From Stieleria marina (GTDB taxonomy: Bacteria > Planctomycetota > Planctomycetia > Pirellulales > Pirellulaceae), in assembly GCA_007741555.1 (NCBI GenBank), contig CP036526.1, positions 4,154,001 to 4,218,000 on the forward strand: 64,000 nt of DNA, written 5' to 3'. A model generated the notes under the pieces. That model was not told where the DNA came from and ran no database searches. It worked only from the letters and a program-made list of their open reading frames with translations. Of the stretch, positions 46,095 to 55,460 are shown piece after piece. How positions within the stretch are numbered: position 1 is the stretch's first letter; each line of letters starts with the position of its first letter. Both the position numbers and the translations under genes were made by a program.

Positions 46095-47213
46095 CTAGAG
46101 CTCCAGGTCAGCCAGATCGGCCAATTCATCGATTCGGCGGGCCACCATTTGGTCGTTGGTCGGAAATTTTCGTTGCTCGATGGTCAACCAGTCCAGCCAG
46201 TTTGCCAAGCTGATCCAGGTCGAAATCCGATGCAGCTGTCCGGCCAACAGTCGAAACTCGCCTGCCCGCCAACTCTGCAAAGATGTCGATTCTCGCTGAT
46301 GGCCCGCCAAAACAGAGTCCCAAATCGCATCCGCCCCACAATCACCAAGGTGATGGCTGTCTAAAAAACTGCCTCCCCATCGAACCAAGTCCGTCACGGG
46401 CGTGTCAACGCGGACGGCGTCAAAATCAATCATGCCCGTTGCTCGGTAACTGGTCGCGGCATCGTCAGTTGCATCGGTCTTAGTTGCCGTGGTTTCCATC
46501 GCTACCGATTCGGCTACTTGGTCGGAGTCCGTCGAAGTGAACAAAATGTGCCCCCGATGAACATCCCGAATCACGTACTGAGTCAAAACGTCAGCATCGT
46601 GATAACCCCTAATAGATCGGGCAAATTCGTGATGGACTGAAGCCCATTTTGTCTGCAATTGGTCTCGCGCGCGTGCCAGCGGGCGGATCAGAATCTCCGG
46701 GCACGCACTCCAGTCAACACCTTGCAGTCGGGGCAACAAGCGGTCCACTTCAGCGGCTCGGCTCAGCCGGGATCGCACGGCCGGAGCTGGCTGCATTCGA
46801 TTTCCCATGGTCGCGACGGCTTGATGGAATCGACCGATCGCTGCGGCGCCTGCTGCGATTTGCTGCACGGTGGCGTCGGCGGGCAAGGGACTGCCGGTGA
46901 CCCAAGTCGCCAGATCCCAGGTCGAACCGTCGAAAGACGGACAAGTATTGCCGTGAAAATCCATCGGCAATTGCTGCGGCACCATCGTGCATCCATTGCC
47001 GTACGCGGACGCGACAATGCGATGAATTTCGGCAATGCGTTTTGGCGAAGCCTGAGACTGCCACCGACGAAGAGCAAATTGTCGACCGTCGTAGGATTGG
47101 CAGCGAAAAACCCTGGCGCCGCTCATCCCCGGCGCGACCGCGACCACTTCGGTGACGCCGTGAAGCGATACCAGGCTGCGGGCGATCGCCGGCGGGAGCG
47201 TGTTGTCAATCAA
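46095..47213 (-). CDS. Aminoglycoside-phosphotransferase/choline-kinase-like protein
   Basis: A 372-residue protein of the protein-kinase-like phosphotransferase superfamily. The N-lobe shows a glycine-containing loop (APGMSGARVFRC) and a lysine-position Arg (QFALRRW). The C-lobe has the catalytic loop VIRDVHRGHILF and the metal loop GMIDFDAVRVDTPVTDLVR. In typical members the catalytic loop is HGDxxxxN. Here the Asp is kept but the Asn is replaced by His, and the loop starts with Arg. Activity is therefore uncertain. It overlaps tsaE by 4 bp (stop/start), so the pair is one operon. The substrate is unknown. Confidence 0.75.
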   Translation of the reverse strand: MIDNTLPPAIARSLVSLHGVTEVVAVAPGMSGARVFRCQSYDGRQFALRRWQSQASPKRIAEIHRIVASAYGNGCTMVPQQLPMDFHGNTCPSFDGSTWDLATWVTGSPLPADATVQQIAAGAAAIGRFHQAVATMGNRMQPAPAVRSRLSRAAEVDRLLPRLQGVDWSACPEILIRPLARARDQLQTKWASVHHEFARSIRGYHDADVLTQYVIRDVHRGHILFTSTDSDQVAESVAMETTATKTDATDDAATSYRATGMIDFDAVRVDTPVTDLVRWGGSFLDSHHLGDCGADAIWDSVLAGHQRESTSLQSWRAGEFRLLAGQLHRISTWISLANWLDWLTIEQRKFPTNDQMVARRIDELADLADLEL

Positions 47214-47716
47214 GCGTCGGCACCGAGTTGGCGAGCCACTGCAGTGATTTTTTCGCGGGTGGCGTCGTCGTCACAAGTCAGACGCAAATCGCGCCGCGCG
47301 TCATCGCTGGTCAATTCAATGGTGATCCACAACGTCTCGGTTGGCATGACGTCGGCAATTCGGTCGGCCCATTCGACCAAAGTCCACGCGCCGGGTTGTT
47401 CGAAGAGCTCGTCGACGCCCAATTCCAAAAACTCGTCTTCGTCCGCCAACCGGTACGCGTCCAGATGATGAAGCGTCAGCGTGCCGCGATGGGTCTGCAA
47501 AAGTGTAAACGTCGGACTGGTGACTTCGGCGACGTCGATTTTGGCAGCCGCCGCGATCGATTGGACCAAAGTCGTTTTTCCCGCCCCCAATGTTCCTACC
47601 AATCCGATCACCAGCGTGTCCGGAAACTGACTCACCAGCTGATCGGCAAAGCGCCCGATCGCGGGCAGGTCCAGCGCGGAGATCAAAATGCCAGAGGCGG
47701 AATCAGGTGTTGTCAC
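47210..47716 (-). CDS. tsaE: tRNA threonylcarbamoyladenosine biosynthesis ATPase TsaE
   Basis: A 168-residue P-loop protein with Walker A GTLGAGKTTL, the family motif SPTFTLL, HHLDAYRL and WTLVEWADRI, all typical of TsaE (YjeE). It works with TsaB, TsaC and TsaD to make t6A37 in ANN-decoding tRNAs and is usually essential; the partners are not in this window. It is the first gene of a minus-strand run followed by the phosphotransferase (4-bp overlap), the dsbD-type gene 124 bp further on, and mnmE. Two tRNA-modification genes thus flank the redox gene. Confidence 0.93.
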   Translation of the reverse strand: MTTPDSASGILISALDLPAIGRFADQLVSQFPDTLVIGLVGTLGAGKTTLVQSIAAAAKIDVAEVTSPTFTLLQTHRGTLTLHHLDAYRLADEDEFLELGVDELFEQPGAWTLVEWADRIADVMPTETLWITIELTSDDARRDLRLTCDDDATREKITAVARQLGADA

Positions 47717-48005
47717 GAGGTTTGTTTTGCAGGGAGCAAGGGATGGTTGGCGAAGCGACAGAAATCCAAATCGCGGTGAGGTAATTTACGCCGGAAGAGT
47801 GGTTCGGCAAAGCGAGTATGAACTCAATGAATGAACTCTATGGCCAGTCGCTGCGTTTAACGACTGCAGATGTGAAGTGCGATGGATAACGCACGGCGTT
47901 TGGATGGGTAGCCGAACCGGTTCGCTAAACCAGCACTGCATCGGATTACGATCAACGCCGGCACGCGTTAGACTCTGTGTTTTAACGAATACGCCGTTCT
48001 ACGGA

Positions 48006-49178
48006 ATGCGTCGGGTATCAACCCCAGGAACAAACGAGGTGGAACTGTCGAATTGGATCGCGTGGTTTTTGGGTGTGACAGTGGTCCCGCCAATGCTGAT
48101 CTGCGCCCTATCGCTGTATCCGGTTCGTCGATTCGCCGTCAAACTTGGCCTGATGGATCTGCCCGGCGGCCATAGCTCGCACACTCAAGTGACACCCCTG
48201 GGCGGCGGAATTGGCATCTGGCTGGGAATCGTGGGAACGTTTGCCGCGGGAACATTTGCCGTCGCACTGGCTCGAGGATCGGATTCGATCCAAGCAAAAT
48301 TGCCCCCCGGCGTGGTGCCTTATTTGGAAGGCGTCTGGATACGAGCGGGCGAATTCTGGTGCTTGCTGGCCTGCGCGACCGTCTTGTTTGTACTGGGCAT
48401 TTGCGATGATCGCCGGGGCGTCAACGTGGCGATTCGGTTGGGCGTCGAATTTGCCGTGTCAGCCTTTGTGGTCTACGGACTCGGTTTTGGGCTGACCGCT
48501 TTCATCGGCGTGCCGTGGCTGACAAACCTGCTTTCGGTCGTCTGGATTGTCGCGGTCATCAATTCGTTCAATATGCTCGACAACATGGATGCACTTAGCG
48601 GCGGGATCGCTGCGATCATTGCCGGATCGATGGCCGCCGTCATGCTGAGCACGCCCGACCCCGGTACCGCTCGCCCGCAGCTTTTCGTCGCCGCACTGTT
48701 GCTGGTCGTTTGCGGTTCGCTGCTGGGTTTTCTGTGGCACAATCGTCCGCCGGCCAAAATATTTATGGGTGACGGCGGCAGTTACTTGGTCGGATTCCTT
48801 GTGGCCGTCGCCATGCTGATGGCGACGTTCGCGGGCGGCGGAGACCAACCACGTCCGCACGCGGTGCTGGCGCCTCTGTGTGCGATGGCGGTTCCGATGT
48901 ACGACATGGCGACGGTGCTGTGGATCCGAATTCGCGAAGGCCGCAGTTTGGTCAAAGGCGACCATAGTCATTTTTCGCACCGGTTGGTGGGACTGGGGCT
49001 CAGTCGCGGCCGCGCCGTTGCGACGATCTATTTGGTTACCGGAACTTGCGGGCTGGCCGCCGTGTTGCTGACTCACGTTTCGTTGTTGCAAGCCATCGCG
49101 GTGCTGGGCATCGTTGCTTGCATGTTGCTGTTGGTCGTTATTTTGGAATCAACGCAGTGGCGAAAAAACGACGCGTAA
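48006..49178 (+). CDS. WecA/MraY-family undecaprenyl-phosphate sugar-1-phosphate transferase
   Basis: A multi-pass membrane enzyme of about 390 residues. The family motifs are visible: the Asp pair in ICDDRRGV, the NSFNMLDNMDALSGG loop, the HN...IFMGDGGSYLVG motif and a His-rich loop GDHSHFSHRLV. They indicate transfer of a sugar-1-phosphate (commonly GlcNAc) from a UDP-sugar to undecaprenyl phosphate on the cytosolic side, the first step of a surface polysaccharide. The start is uncertain. The frame opens at 47877, ATG 48006 was chosen, and GTG 48039 directly before the first membrane helix is also plausible. The next gene, an O-antigen ligase-like protein, overlaps its end, supporting a polysaccharide operon. 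Confidence 0.87.
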   Translation: MRRVSTPGTNEVELSNWIAWFLGVTVVPPMLICALSLYPVRRFAVKLGLMDLPGGHSSHTQVTPLGGGIGIWLGIVGTFAAGTFAVALARGSDSIQAKLPPGVVPYLEGVWIRAGEFWCLLACATVLFVLGICDDRRGVNVAIRLGVEFAVSAFVVYGLGFGLTAFIGVPWLTNLLSVVWIVAVINSFNMLDNMDALSGGIAAIIAGSMAAVMLSTPDPGTARPQLFVAALLLVVCGSLLGFLWHNRPPAKIFMGDGGSYLVGFLVAVAMLMATFAGGGDQPRPHAVLAPLCAMAVPMYDMATVLWIRIREGRSLVKGDHSHFSHRLVGLGLSRGRAVATIYLVTGTCGLAAVLLTHVSLLQAIAVLGIVACMLLLVVILESTQWRKNDA

Positions 49179-51646
49179 AACCCGCTCACAACCATTCGCC
49201 CGAGCGCGCGAGCGTATCGGCCGCTTCTAGCGATTCGAACGCTTCAAGCAGCCAATCGGTTGCCGATGAAAGTCTGCCGCCAGCACGATTGGAACCGATC
49301 GCGATCGCATCGGCACTTTTGGCCGGGGCGCTGGTTTATGTGACGTATCACCCCAGCGATAGCGTTGCGGTCGAACGCGGGGATGCGCTGTGGTTTGGCG
49401 TGATTGCCATTGTGATCGCGACGTTGACGCTCGCACGCATGGCTTGGTTGGGGCGTTTGCCCCAACAATTGAAATCGCCTGCCGTGGTCGCCGACGCGTT
49501 GGCGTGTGGTTTGGCGATCTGGATGATGCTGGCCGCGTTTGCGACGTGCCCGCCCGGAAACCTGCGGATGGCGACCAACGAAGCCTGGCTGTGGGTATCC
49601 GGTGCCGCGATCTTTTGCGCGTCGAGGCGTTTGATGAGTTCGCTGGCGGTCCGCCAAAGCATGACGGCTTTGTTGATTGTTTGCAGCATTGGCGTGGCAG
49701 TTCACGGGCTGCATCAAAACTGGATCAGTTTGCCAGCCAGCCGCGCGGAATATCGCGCCGATCCGGACAAACTGTTGGCCAAGGCACAGATTCAAGCACC
49801 GCCGGGAAGTGTCGAACGGATGGTTTTTGAAAACCGCTTGTTCGACGGTGGCCCGACCGGCACGTTTGCGTTGGCCAATTCGCTGGCGGGAATGTTAGTC
49901 ATGGGCTGCGTCCTGATCGTCGGCGTGCTGCGTTTGCAGTGGTCAACCATGACAAATTACCAGCGTGTCGGATGGATCACGGGATTAGTGATCGCCCTGG
50001 TGTGCTTGTGGGCTGCGCGAAGCCGGTCGGCGACCGCAGCGTGCGTGCTGGGAATGATTGCCGTGTCGATCGGACCGTCGCTTTTTGCCCTGAGCGATCG
50101 ATCGTCGCGCGATCAAGATTCCGACAATGACGCGGCCAGCACCGTCGGTCACGCGAGAAAATCCAAGCGGTTTCGTGCCGTGATCATGGGCGGAGCGGCA
50201 TTGATCGCGTCCGCGATTGGCATCCTGAGCTTGATTGCGGCGGTGGGAAACAAGGAATGGTTTGAGCAGGCCCCCGCGTCCATCGCGTTTCGGCTGCAAT
50301 ACTGGCGATCGACTTGGCAAATGACCCTGGACCACCCTGCCTTTGGCGCAGGGCCCGGCAACTTTCAATCGATCTACCAACGTTACCGCGAAGAAAGTGC
50401 CAGCGAAGAAGTCGCGGACGCACACAATTTTCTCTTTGAAACCTTAGCCGCCGGCGGGTTCGTCAGCTTAGCGTTGCTCCTGTGCCTCTTGGCTTGGACG
50501 GCATGGACCATTTCTCGCCGCCTGATCAACCCAACACGAGAGTTGCCAGCTGACAGTACGGAGGAGGCTTCGGGAGATGATTTGGCAAAGTGGGTTTGGC
50601 TGGGGAGCGGATTATCGCTGCTGATGATTTGGCTACTGGGTGCTGCGTCGGGACACACGCCTGACTTTCAAGCACATCGGTTTGCCGTGCCGATTGCGTG
50701 CGTGGCCGCCGTATTGCTTTGGCCCGCCGTCAGTCGATGCTCATCGGCCGCACTGGATCTCTTTTCGATTGTCGCTTGCGGATCATTGATGGTGCACCTG
50801 TTAGCGGCTGGCGGCTGGACGGTTCCCGGCGTGGCGATGCCGATTTGGATTCTGGCCGGCGCAATGACTCGGATACCGGCGACTCGGACAGTGGCGACTA
50901 CCTTGCAAAACGATGCGCGGACCGATAATCAGTCCCGCAAACATCGTTGGCCCGCGACGCTGGGCGTGATCGCGATCGGCGCGGTGCTCTTGTTGGCTCA
51001 TCGCACCGTTTCGCTGGGACCGGTCGAAAAGAACCATCTCGCGATGCGGATCGCCGATGTGGCACGCTCGCAGCAGCAGACGGCGGCACTTGGCAAGGCA
51101 GTCGACCAAGCGATCGCGGCGGACCCCTGGTCGCCCGAAGCCAGTTTGTACAAAGCGGATTTGTTGCGTTGGGATTTGATTGTTCGCGGCGATCAGCCAT
51201 CCATGCGATCAATGTGGCATACGCAGTTACAAGACATGTTGCTACGGGCGGGCGAAAATCCGACGCTCTATCGTGCCGCCGGTCAACAGAGTCTGCATCT
51301 GTACCAGCGTTTCGGCGACGACGAGTACCTTCAAATCGCCGCTGACTATCTGACGCAGGCAACGCAGTGGAGCCCCTCCGATCACGCCCTGTCCGCACAG
51401 TTGGCTGCCGTCGCCGATCGTCAGGGTGACGTCCAACTTGCTCGTACGTTAGCGGCCAAAGCAGCCCGATTAGCGAATTTGGGCGAAAACGTCGAACGCC
51501 AGCTTTCACGGCAGATGATCTATCTGGCAGAACCGGTCGGGCGACGTGCCAATTCGAGCCCTGTGATCGGGCCCGCTAGCGAGGTACTGGCCAAATTGCT
51601 GACGCCGAACCAAATTGACGCCGCTCCCGTAGTAAACCAAAATTAG
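49157..51646 (+). CDS. O-antigen ligase/polymerase-like membrane protein (Wzy_C type)
   Basis: A GTG at 49157 overlapping the end of the WecA-type gene by 22 bp is the likely start, since earlier codons lie wholly inside that gene. The protein, about 829 residues, has a hydrophilic leader, some 12 membrane helices and the O-antigen ligase signature HPAFGAGPGNFQSIYQRY, followed by DAHNFLFETLAAGGF. The C-terminal 200 residues are TPR-like helical repeats (YRAAGQQSLHLYQRF, LQIAADYLTQATQW). Such proteins polymerise or ligate lipid-linked glycans on the periplasmic side. The TPR-like tail suggests a protein partner or a protein glycosylation acceptor, which is inference. Confidence 0.8.
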   Translation: MAKKRRVKPAHNHSPERASVSAASSDSNASSSQSVADESLPPARLEPIAIASALLAGALVYVTYHPSDSVAVERGDALWFGVIAIVIATLTLARMAWLGRLPQQLKSPAVVADALACGLAIWMMLAAFATCPPGNLRMATNEAWLWVSGAAIFCASRRLMSSLAVRQSMTALLIVCSIGVAVHGLHQNWISLPASRAEYRADPDKLLAKAQIQAPPGSVERMVFENRLFDGGPTGTFALANSLAGMLVMGCVLIVGVLRLQWSTMTNYQRVGWITGLVIALVCLWAARSRSATAACVLGMIAVSIGPSLFALSDRSSRDQDSDNDAASTVGHARKSKRFRAVIMGGAALIASAIGILSLIAAVGNKEWFEQAPASIAFRLQYWRSTWQMTLDHPAFGAGPGNFQSIYQRYREESASEEVADAHNFLFETLAAGGFVSLALLLCLLAWTAWTISRRLINPTRELPADSTEEASGDDLAKWVWLGSGLSLLMIWLLGAASGHTPDFQAHRFAVPIACVAAVLLWPAVSRCSSAALDLFSIVACGSLMVHLLAAGGWTVPGVAMPIWILAGAMTRIPATRTVATTLQNDARTDNQSRKHRWPATLGVIAIGAVLLLAHRTVSLGPVEKNHLAMRIADVARSQQQTAALGKAVDQAIAADPWSPEASLYKADLLRWDLIVRGDQPSMRSMWHTQLQDMLLRAGENPTLYRAAGQQSLHLYQRFGDDEYLQIAADYLTQATQWSPSDHALSAQLAAVADRQGDVQLARTLAAKAARLANLGENVERQLSRQMIYLAEPVGRRANSSPVIGPASEVLAKLLTPNQIDAAPVVNQN

Positions 51647-51745
51647 ATCTTCGATCGAATGTTGGTTGTCCGATCGATCCGGCGGATCGATTGACGTCAA
51701 GTTGTCACGACCATCCCATTTTCCATTGCAGAAAACGAAATTACC

Positions 51746-52999
51746 GTGAAGCATTTCTGGCTCTTATTGACACTCTGTGGCGGCGTGGGACTCTCAGCGG
51801 CGTGGGCCCTCAATCAAGCCAAGTATGGTCATCGCGACGCTTATCTGGATCGTTTGAACCTAAAAGATGTCACGGCGGATAACGTGATCGAATTGGTCAA
51901 AGCCGACCAGAAAAGCTCGGGCGCACGGGTGGAATTGCTGAGCGAAGAGAGTCACCATTTCGGATCGATGGCTCCCGGCGACGAAGGCGAACACACTTTT
52001 CGCATCAAAAATGTCGGCACCGAGCCTTTGTCGCTCAAAGAAGGCGCGTCGACGTGTAAATGCACGATCGGCACGCTGAACCAAAACACGTTGGCTCCCG
52101 GCGAAGAAACCGAAATCGTCGTGTCTTGGACGGTAAAGACCCAGAAAAAGGACTTTTCACAAAAGGCTCAGGTGATCACTAACGACCCGCACAAAGTCGT
52201 GCTCGATTTTGTCATCCAAGGCGACGTGGTTCGCGATATCGAATTTGCCCCACGTGCGATTCAGTTTGGCGAAGTCGCCGCGGGTGAACCGTTCGAGGTC
52301 GAAGCTCAAATGTACAGCTTCTATGACAACGAGATCGAAATCTCCGAGGTCAAGTTCTTGAGCGAACAGATGAACAAACTCTCCAAATTCGATGTGGAGC
52401 CATTCGATCCCACTGTAGGCGAAGGCGAATTTTCCAAAGCCACGCGAGGCTACAACATCAAGGCCCGAGTCAGAAGCGGGCTCTCCCAAGGTGCCGTGGC
52501 GACGCGGATGCAGGTGGTTTTCCACGTCCGCGACAACCAAGGCGAGTTCGTCAAAGAAGACGAATCGAGGGTACCGGTCTCATTCTTGTCCGACGTCGAA
52601 ACGACTGGTTTTATCGCCGGTCAGCTGAGCATGGTCGAGAGCACCAAGATCAAATCTCGGCAAGGCGCGTACGTCATCGAACTAGGTGCTTTGGAAGACG
52701 ACGATTCCAAGAAAGCGCGCGGTTTCATCAAGCTTAAGGGTAGCGAGAGAGACAACACAAATCTTAGTATTGGAGAAGTTGAACCCGCCGAGGCAATTCA
52801 GGCAAAGCTGGGGAAACCGATCAAGCAGGAAAGCACGGTGCTTTATCCGCTGGAATTAGAAATCATTCCGGGTGATAAACCCTTCGACCTTCGCGGTAAA
52901 TCTAAAGGCGACTACGGAACCATTTGGATTGAGACCGATAATCCAAAGGTGCCCCGCATGCTGATTGGTGTCAAATTCTCCATCGACGCAAAGCAGTAG
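51746..52999 (+). CDS. DUF1573-family envelope protein
   Basis: A 417-residue protein. The N-terminal hydrophobic helix (WLLLTLCGGVGLSAAWAL) is a signal anchor or uncleaved signal. A DUF1573-type immunoglobulin-like domain follows (about 70-160: HHFGSMAPGDEGEHTFRIKNVG, then STCKCTIGTL with its conserved paired Cys). A second similar domain (about 160-280) begins DIEFAPRAIQFGEV. The family is abundant in planctomycetes and Bacteroidetes, and its biochemical role is unknown. It sits 99 bp after the polymerase gene and 77 bp before the tetraheme protein, all on one strand. Confidence 0.8.
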   Translation: MKHFWLLLTLCGGVGLSAAWALNQAKYGHRDAYLDRLNLKDVTADNVIELVKADQKSSGARVELLSEESHHFGSMAPGDEGEHTFRIKNVGTEPLSLKEGASTCKCTIGTLNQNTLAPGEETEIVVSWTVKTQKKDFSQKAQVITNDPHKVVLDFVIQGDVVRDIEFAPRAIQFGEVAAGEPFEVEAQMYSFYDNEIEISEVKFLSEQMNKLSKFDVEPFDPTVGEGEFSKATRGYNIKARVRSGLSQGAVATRMQVVFHVRDNQGEFVKEDESRVPVSFLSDVETTGFIAGQLSMVESTKIKSRQGAYVIELGALEDDDSKKARGFIKLKGSERDNTNLSIGEVEPAEAIQAKLGKPIKQESTVLYPLELEIIPGDKPFDLRGKSKGDYGTIWIETDNPKVPRMLIGVKFSIDAKQ

Positions 53000-53076
53000 C
53001 CATCGATTGCGTCCCGTCAGGGACGCTCGGTCTGGGTCACATCAATGAATGCATGCATTGAAAACTAAGTGCGAAA

Positions 53077-55398
53077 ATGAGTGATCCAATGGTTGATCCA
53101 GGGACCGACGGAATGGAAAAACGAGCTTCTTTTTTTAAATCGCTTCGTATCAATCAGCTGCTACAGCTGAGTCCCCGTTCGCAGACAATGCGGCGGATGG
53201 TCGGATTGTCGCTGTGTGCGGCCATTTTGCCCGGATGCTTCGAATCGTCGCCTCCGCCGATCGTGCCGATCGAATCCGAATTACGCATCGGGTTGCCGAC
53301 CGGGGGCAACGATACCGGCGATCTGCACGCTCAGACAATTCGTTTTCCGGGTGACCAATCAACACCCGCGCGAACAGTCGGTTTCCGTGCAGACCGTTCC
53401 CACGCTAGCGACGCCATCGCTGAACAAGACAGCGCCAGTGAAAGTGGTGCCGGTGCAAGTGGTTCCCCAACCAACAATCACCGTTTCGCGTTTCATTCGC
53501 CGATGACCGTCAATGGCGCGAATGCGCGGTTGGCAAAGCGCGAACAAACTGAACCGTCGCGTGATCGGATCGAATGGGGAATGCAGCAGCTGCAATCCAG
53601 TCTGCGACCGCCCGTGACGACGCTCCGCCCCGCTGACGTGACGTTTGTGCAAATCACGGAGCCTGCCCCGAGCCAAGTTCCGATCGAAATCATCGATCCG
53701 CCTGCTCCCGATGCCGTGCCGCCAAATGCAGTGCCGCCCAAAGCAGTGCCGCCCAAAGCAGTGCCGCCCAAAGCAGTGCCGCCCAAAGCAGTGCCACAGA
53801 CCCCTTCCAAAATCATGAAGCCGGAGCTGGTCCCGACTCCCGAAGGCGTGCCGGACACCGCCAAGACGCCGCCCGCGATGAATCCCGACGCTCCGCAATT
53901 GGCGCCGCTGCAGCCTGCCACCCCCGCGAAAACGGATCCGACCAAAGACAAAGATGCGCCGATGCCCGGCGGTCTCAAGAGCGTGACCGACGAAGGAACG
54001 TCCGCGATTCCGGTTGAACTGCGGCCCGAAGCGTATTCGACGTGGGAGACACCCGACGTCACACTGTTTGTCACCGGTCAACAGAACGGCTACATCGAAC
54101 CGTGCGGCTGCACCGGATTGGAAAAGCAAAAAGGTGGCGTTGCCCGACGATTAACGTTCATGAATCAGCTTCGCGATCAAGGCTGGGATTTGCTGCCCAT
54201 CGATGCCGGCAACCAAGTGCGACGCGTCGGACGCCAGGCTTCGATCAAGATTTCGTGGTCCACCGAAGCACTGAAAAAGATGCAGTACGAATCGGTCGGA
54301 TTTGGACCGGACGACATGCGGCTGCCCGCGACGGATTTGCTGCAGCTGGCGTTTGCCGACAGCCCCGAAGAAGCAATGTACATTTCGGCAAACGTCGTTC
54401 TGTATGACGAATCGTACGTCCCGATCATGAAGGTCGTCCAGCGAGGGAAGCACCGCGTCGGCATCACCAATGTGTTGGATCCAGACGCTTTGGAAACAGG
54501 CGTGACGACGGAAGCCTTGATCAAACCGGCGATCGAAAGCGCCAAAGCTGCTTTGGCCGCCATGGAAAAAGACAACGCAACCTTTAAAGTGCTGTCGTTT
54601 TACGGCAAAGAAAAAGACGCCGTCGAATTGGTCAAAGCGGTGCCAGGGTTTGACTTGTTAATTGCAGCAGGCGGCTATGGCGAACCGACGTATCGTCCTC
54701 AAGCGATAGAAAAATCAAAAACCCAAATGATCGTCGTCGGCAACAAAGCCATGTATGCCGGATTGATCGGTCTGTATTCCAACGGCCCCTTCAAATACGC
54801 ACGTGTCCCTCTGACGCACGAGTTTGCCGATGCCCAAGAGATGCGAAAGATCATGGGCCAGTACCAAGATCATCTCAAACAGGTGGGATTCAGAGAGCTC
54901 GGACTAGATCCGATTCCGCACCTGTCGGGCGAAAAGTTTGTCGGTACCGCGACCTGCGCACAGTGCCACGAAGATGCCTTTGATGTTTGGTCGGGATCAA
55001 TGCACGCGACTGCCACGGACAGTATCGCGGCACCTCCGGAAGATCGCGGCGACGTGCCACGTCATTTCGACCCCGAATGCATCAGCTGCCACGTCACTGG
55101 TTGGAACCCGCAAGGGTATTCGCCCTACGCAAGTGGCTACGAGAGCCTGGAAGCCAGCAAACACCTGCTGGGCAACGGATGCGAAAACTGCCACGGCCCC
55201 GGCGAAAGTCACTCCAAAGCCGAACGCGACGATTCAGGTGTTTCGGATGACGAGAAAGCTCGCCTGCGAAAATCGATGCAGTTACCGCTCTCGCGTGCGA
55301 AAGAACACTGCATGAAGTGCCACGACTTGGACAACAGTCCTGATTTCCACGAACCCGACGCGTTCGAGGACATCTACTGGCCCGAGATCGAACACTAA
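53077..55398 (+). CDS. Metallophosphatase-like / tetraheme cytochrome c fusion protein
   Basis: A 773-residue protein. A short hydrophobic signal ends in ILPGC (C54), which may be a lipobox although Pro at -2 is unusual; an internal ATG at 53188 may be the true start. A Pro-rich linker includes five tandem AVPPx pentads (about 213-238). The middle (about 320-600) resembles a UshA/calcineurin-like metallophosphatase with a CGC motif (EPCGCTG, about 343) but few of the classical metal ligands. The C-terminus has four heme motifs, CAQCH (627), CISCH (668), CENCH (702) and CMKCH (745), like the cytochrome c-554 family. It probably carries electrons in the periplasm or at the cell surface. The partner reductase is not identifiable here. 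Confidence 0.82.
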   Translation: MSDPMVDPGTDGMEKRASFFKSLRINQLLQLSPRSQTMRRMVGLSLCAAILPGCFESSPPPIVPIESELRIGLPTGGNDTGDLHAQTIRFPGDQSTPARTVGFRADRSHASDAIAEQDSASESGAGASGSPTNNHRFAFHSPMTVNGANARLAKREQTEPSRDRIEWGMQQLQSSLRPPVTTLRPADVTFVQITEPAPSQVPIEIIDPPAPDAVPPNAVPPKAVPPKAVPPKAVPPKAVPQTPSKIMKPELVPTPEGVPDTAKTPPAMNPDAPQLAPLQPATPAKTDPTKDKDAPMPGGLKSVTDEGTSAIPVELRPEAYSTWETPDVTLFVTGQQNGYIEPCGCTGLEKQKGGVARRLTFMNQLRDQGWDLLPIDAGNQVRRVGRQASIKISWSTEALKKMQYESVGFGPDDMRLPATDLLQLAFADSPEEAMYISANVVLYDESYVPIMKVVQRGKHRVGITNVLDPDALETGVTTEALIKPAIESAKAALAAMEKDNATFKVLSFYGKEKDAVELVKAVPGFDLLIAAGGYGEPTYRPQAIEKSKTQMIVVGNKAMYAGLIGLYSNGPFKYARVPLTHEFADAQEMRKIMGQYQDHLKQVGFRELGLDPIPHLSGEKFVGTATCAQCHEDAFDVWSGSMHATATDSIAAPPEDRGDVPRHFDPECISCHVTGWNPQGYSPYASGYESLEASKHLLGNGCENCHGPGESHSKAERDDSGVSDDEKARLRKSMQLPLSRAKEHCMKCHDLDNSPDFHEPDAFEDIYWPEIEH
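53710..53800 (+). repeat. 15-bp tandem repeat encoding AVPPK pentads
   Basis: A nearly identical 15-bp unit (GCAGTGCCGCCCAAA) repeats about five times in the Pro-rich linker. Repeat number is likely to vary between strains without disturbing the frame. Confidence 0.85.
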
Positions 55399-55414
55399 AG
55401 CAGACGTGACCGAC

Positions 55415-55430
55415 CGGCGTGCTCACGCCG
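55415..55430. terminator. Candidate bidirectional terminator hairpin
   Basis: CGGCGTG (55415-55421) and CACGCCG (55424-55430) form a perfect inverted repeat between two converging genes, which would fold as a 6-bp stem with a GCTC loop. There is no T-tract, so it is not a classical intrinsic terminator. GTGCTCACGC recurs just downstream near 55437. Confidence 0.35.
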
Positions 55431-55460
55431 TGCAACCGTGCTCACGCTGGGAACAACTAA

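Noticed and set aside
53493-54129. Long minus-strand frames with GGTALGGTALGG or HCFGRHCFGR repeats
   Set aside because: They are the reverse strand of the AVPPK repeat; repeat-driven open frames without other support.
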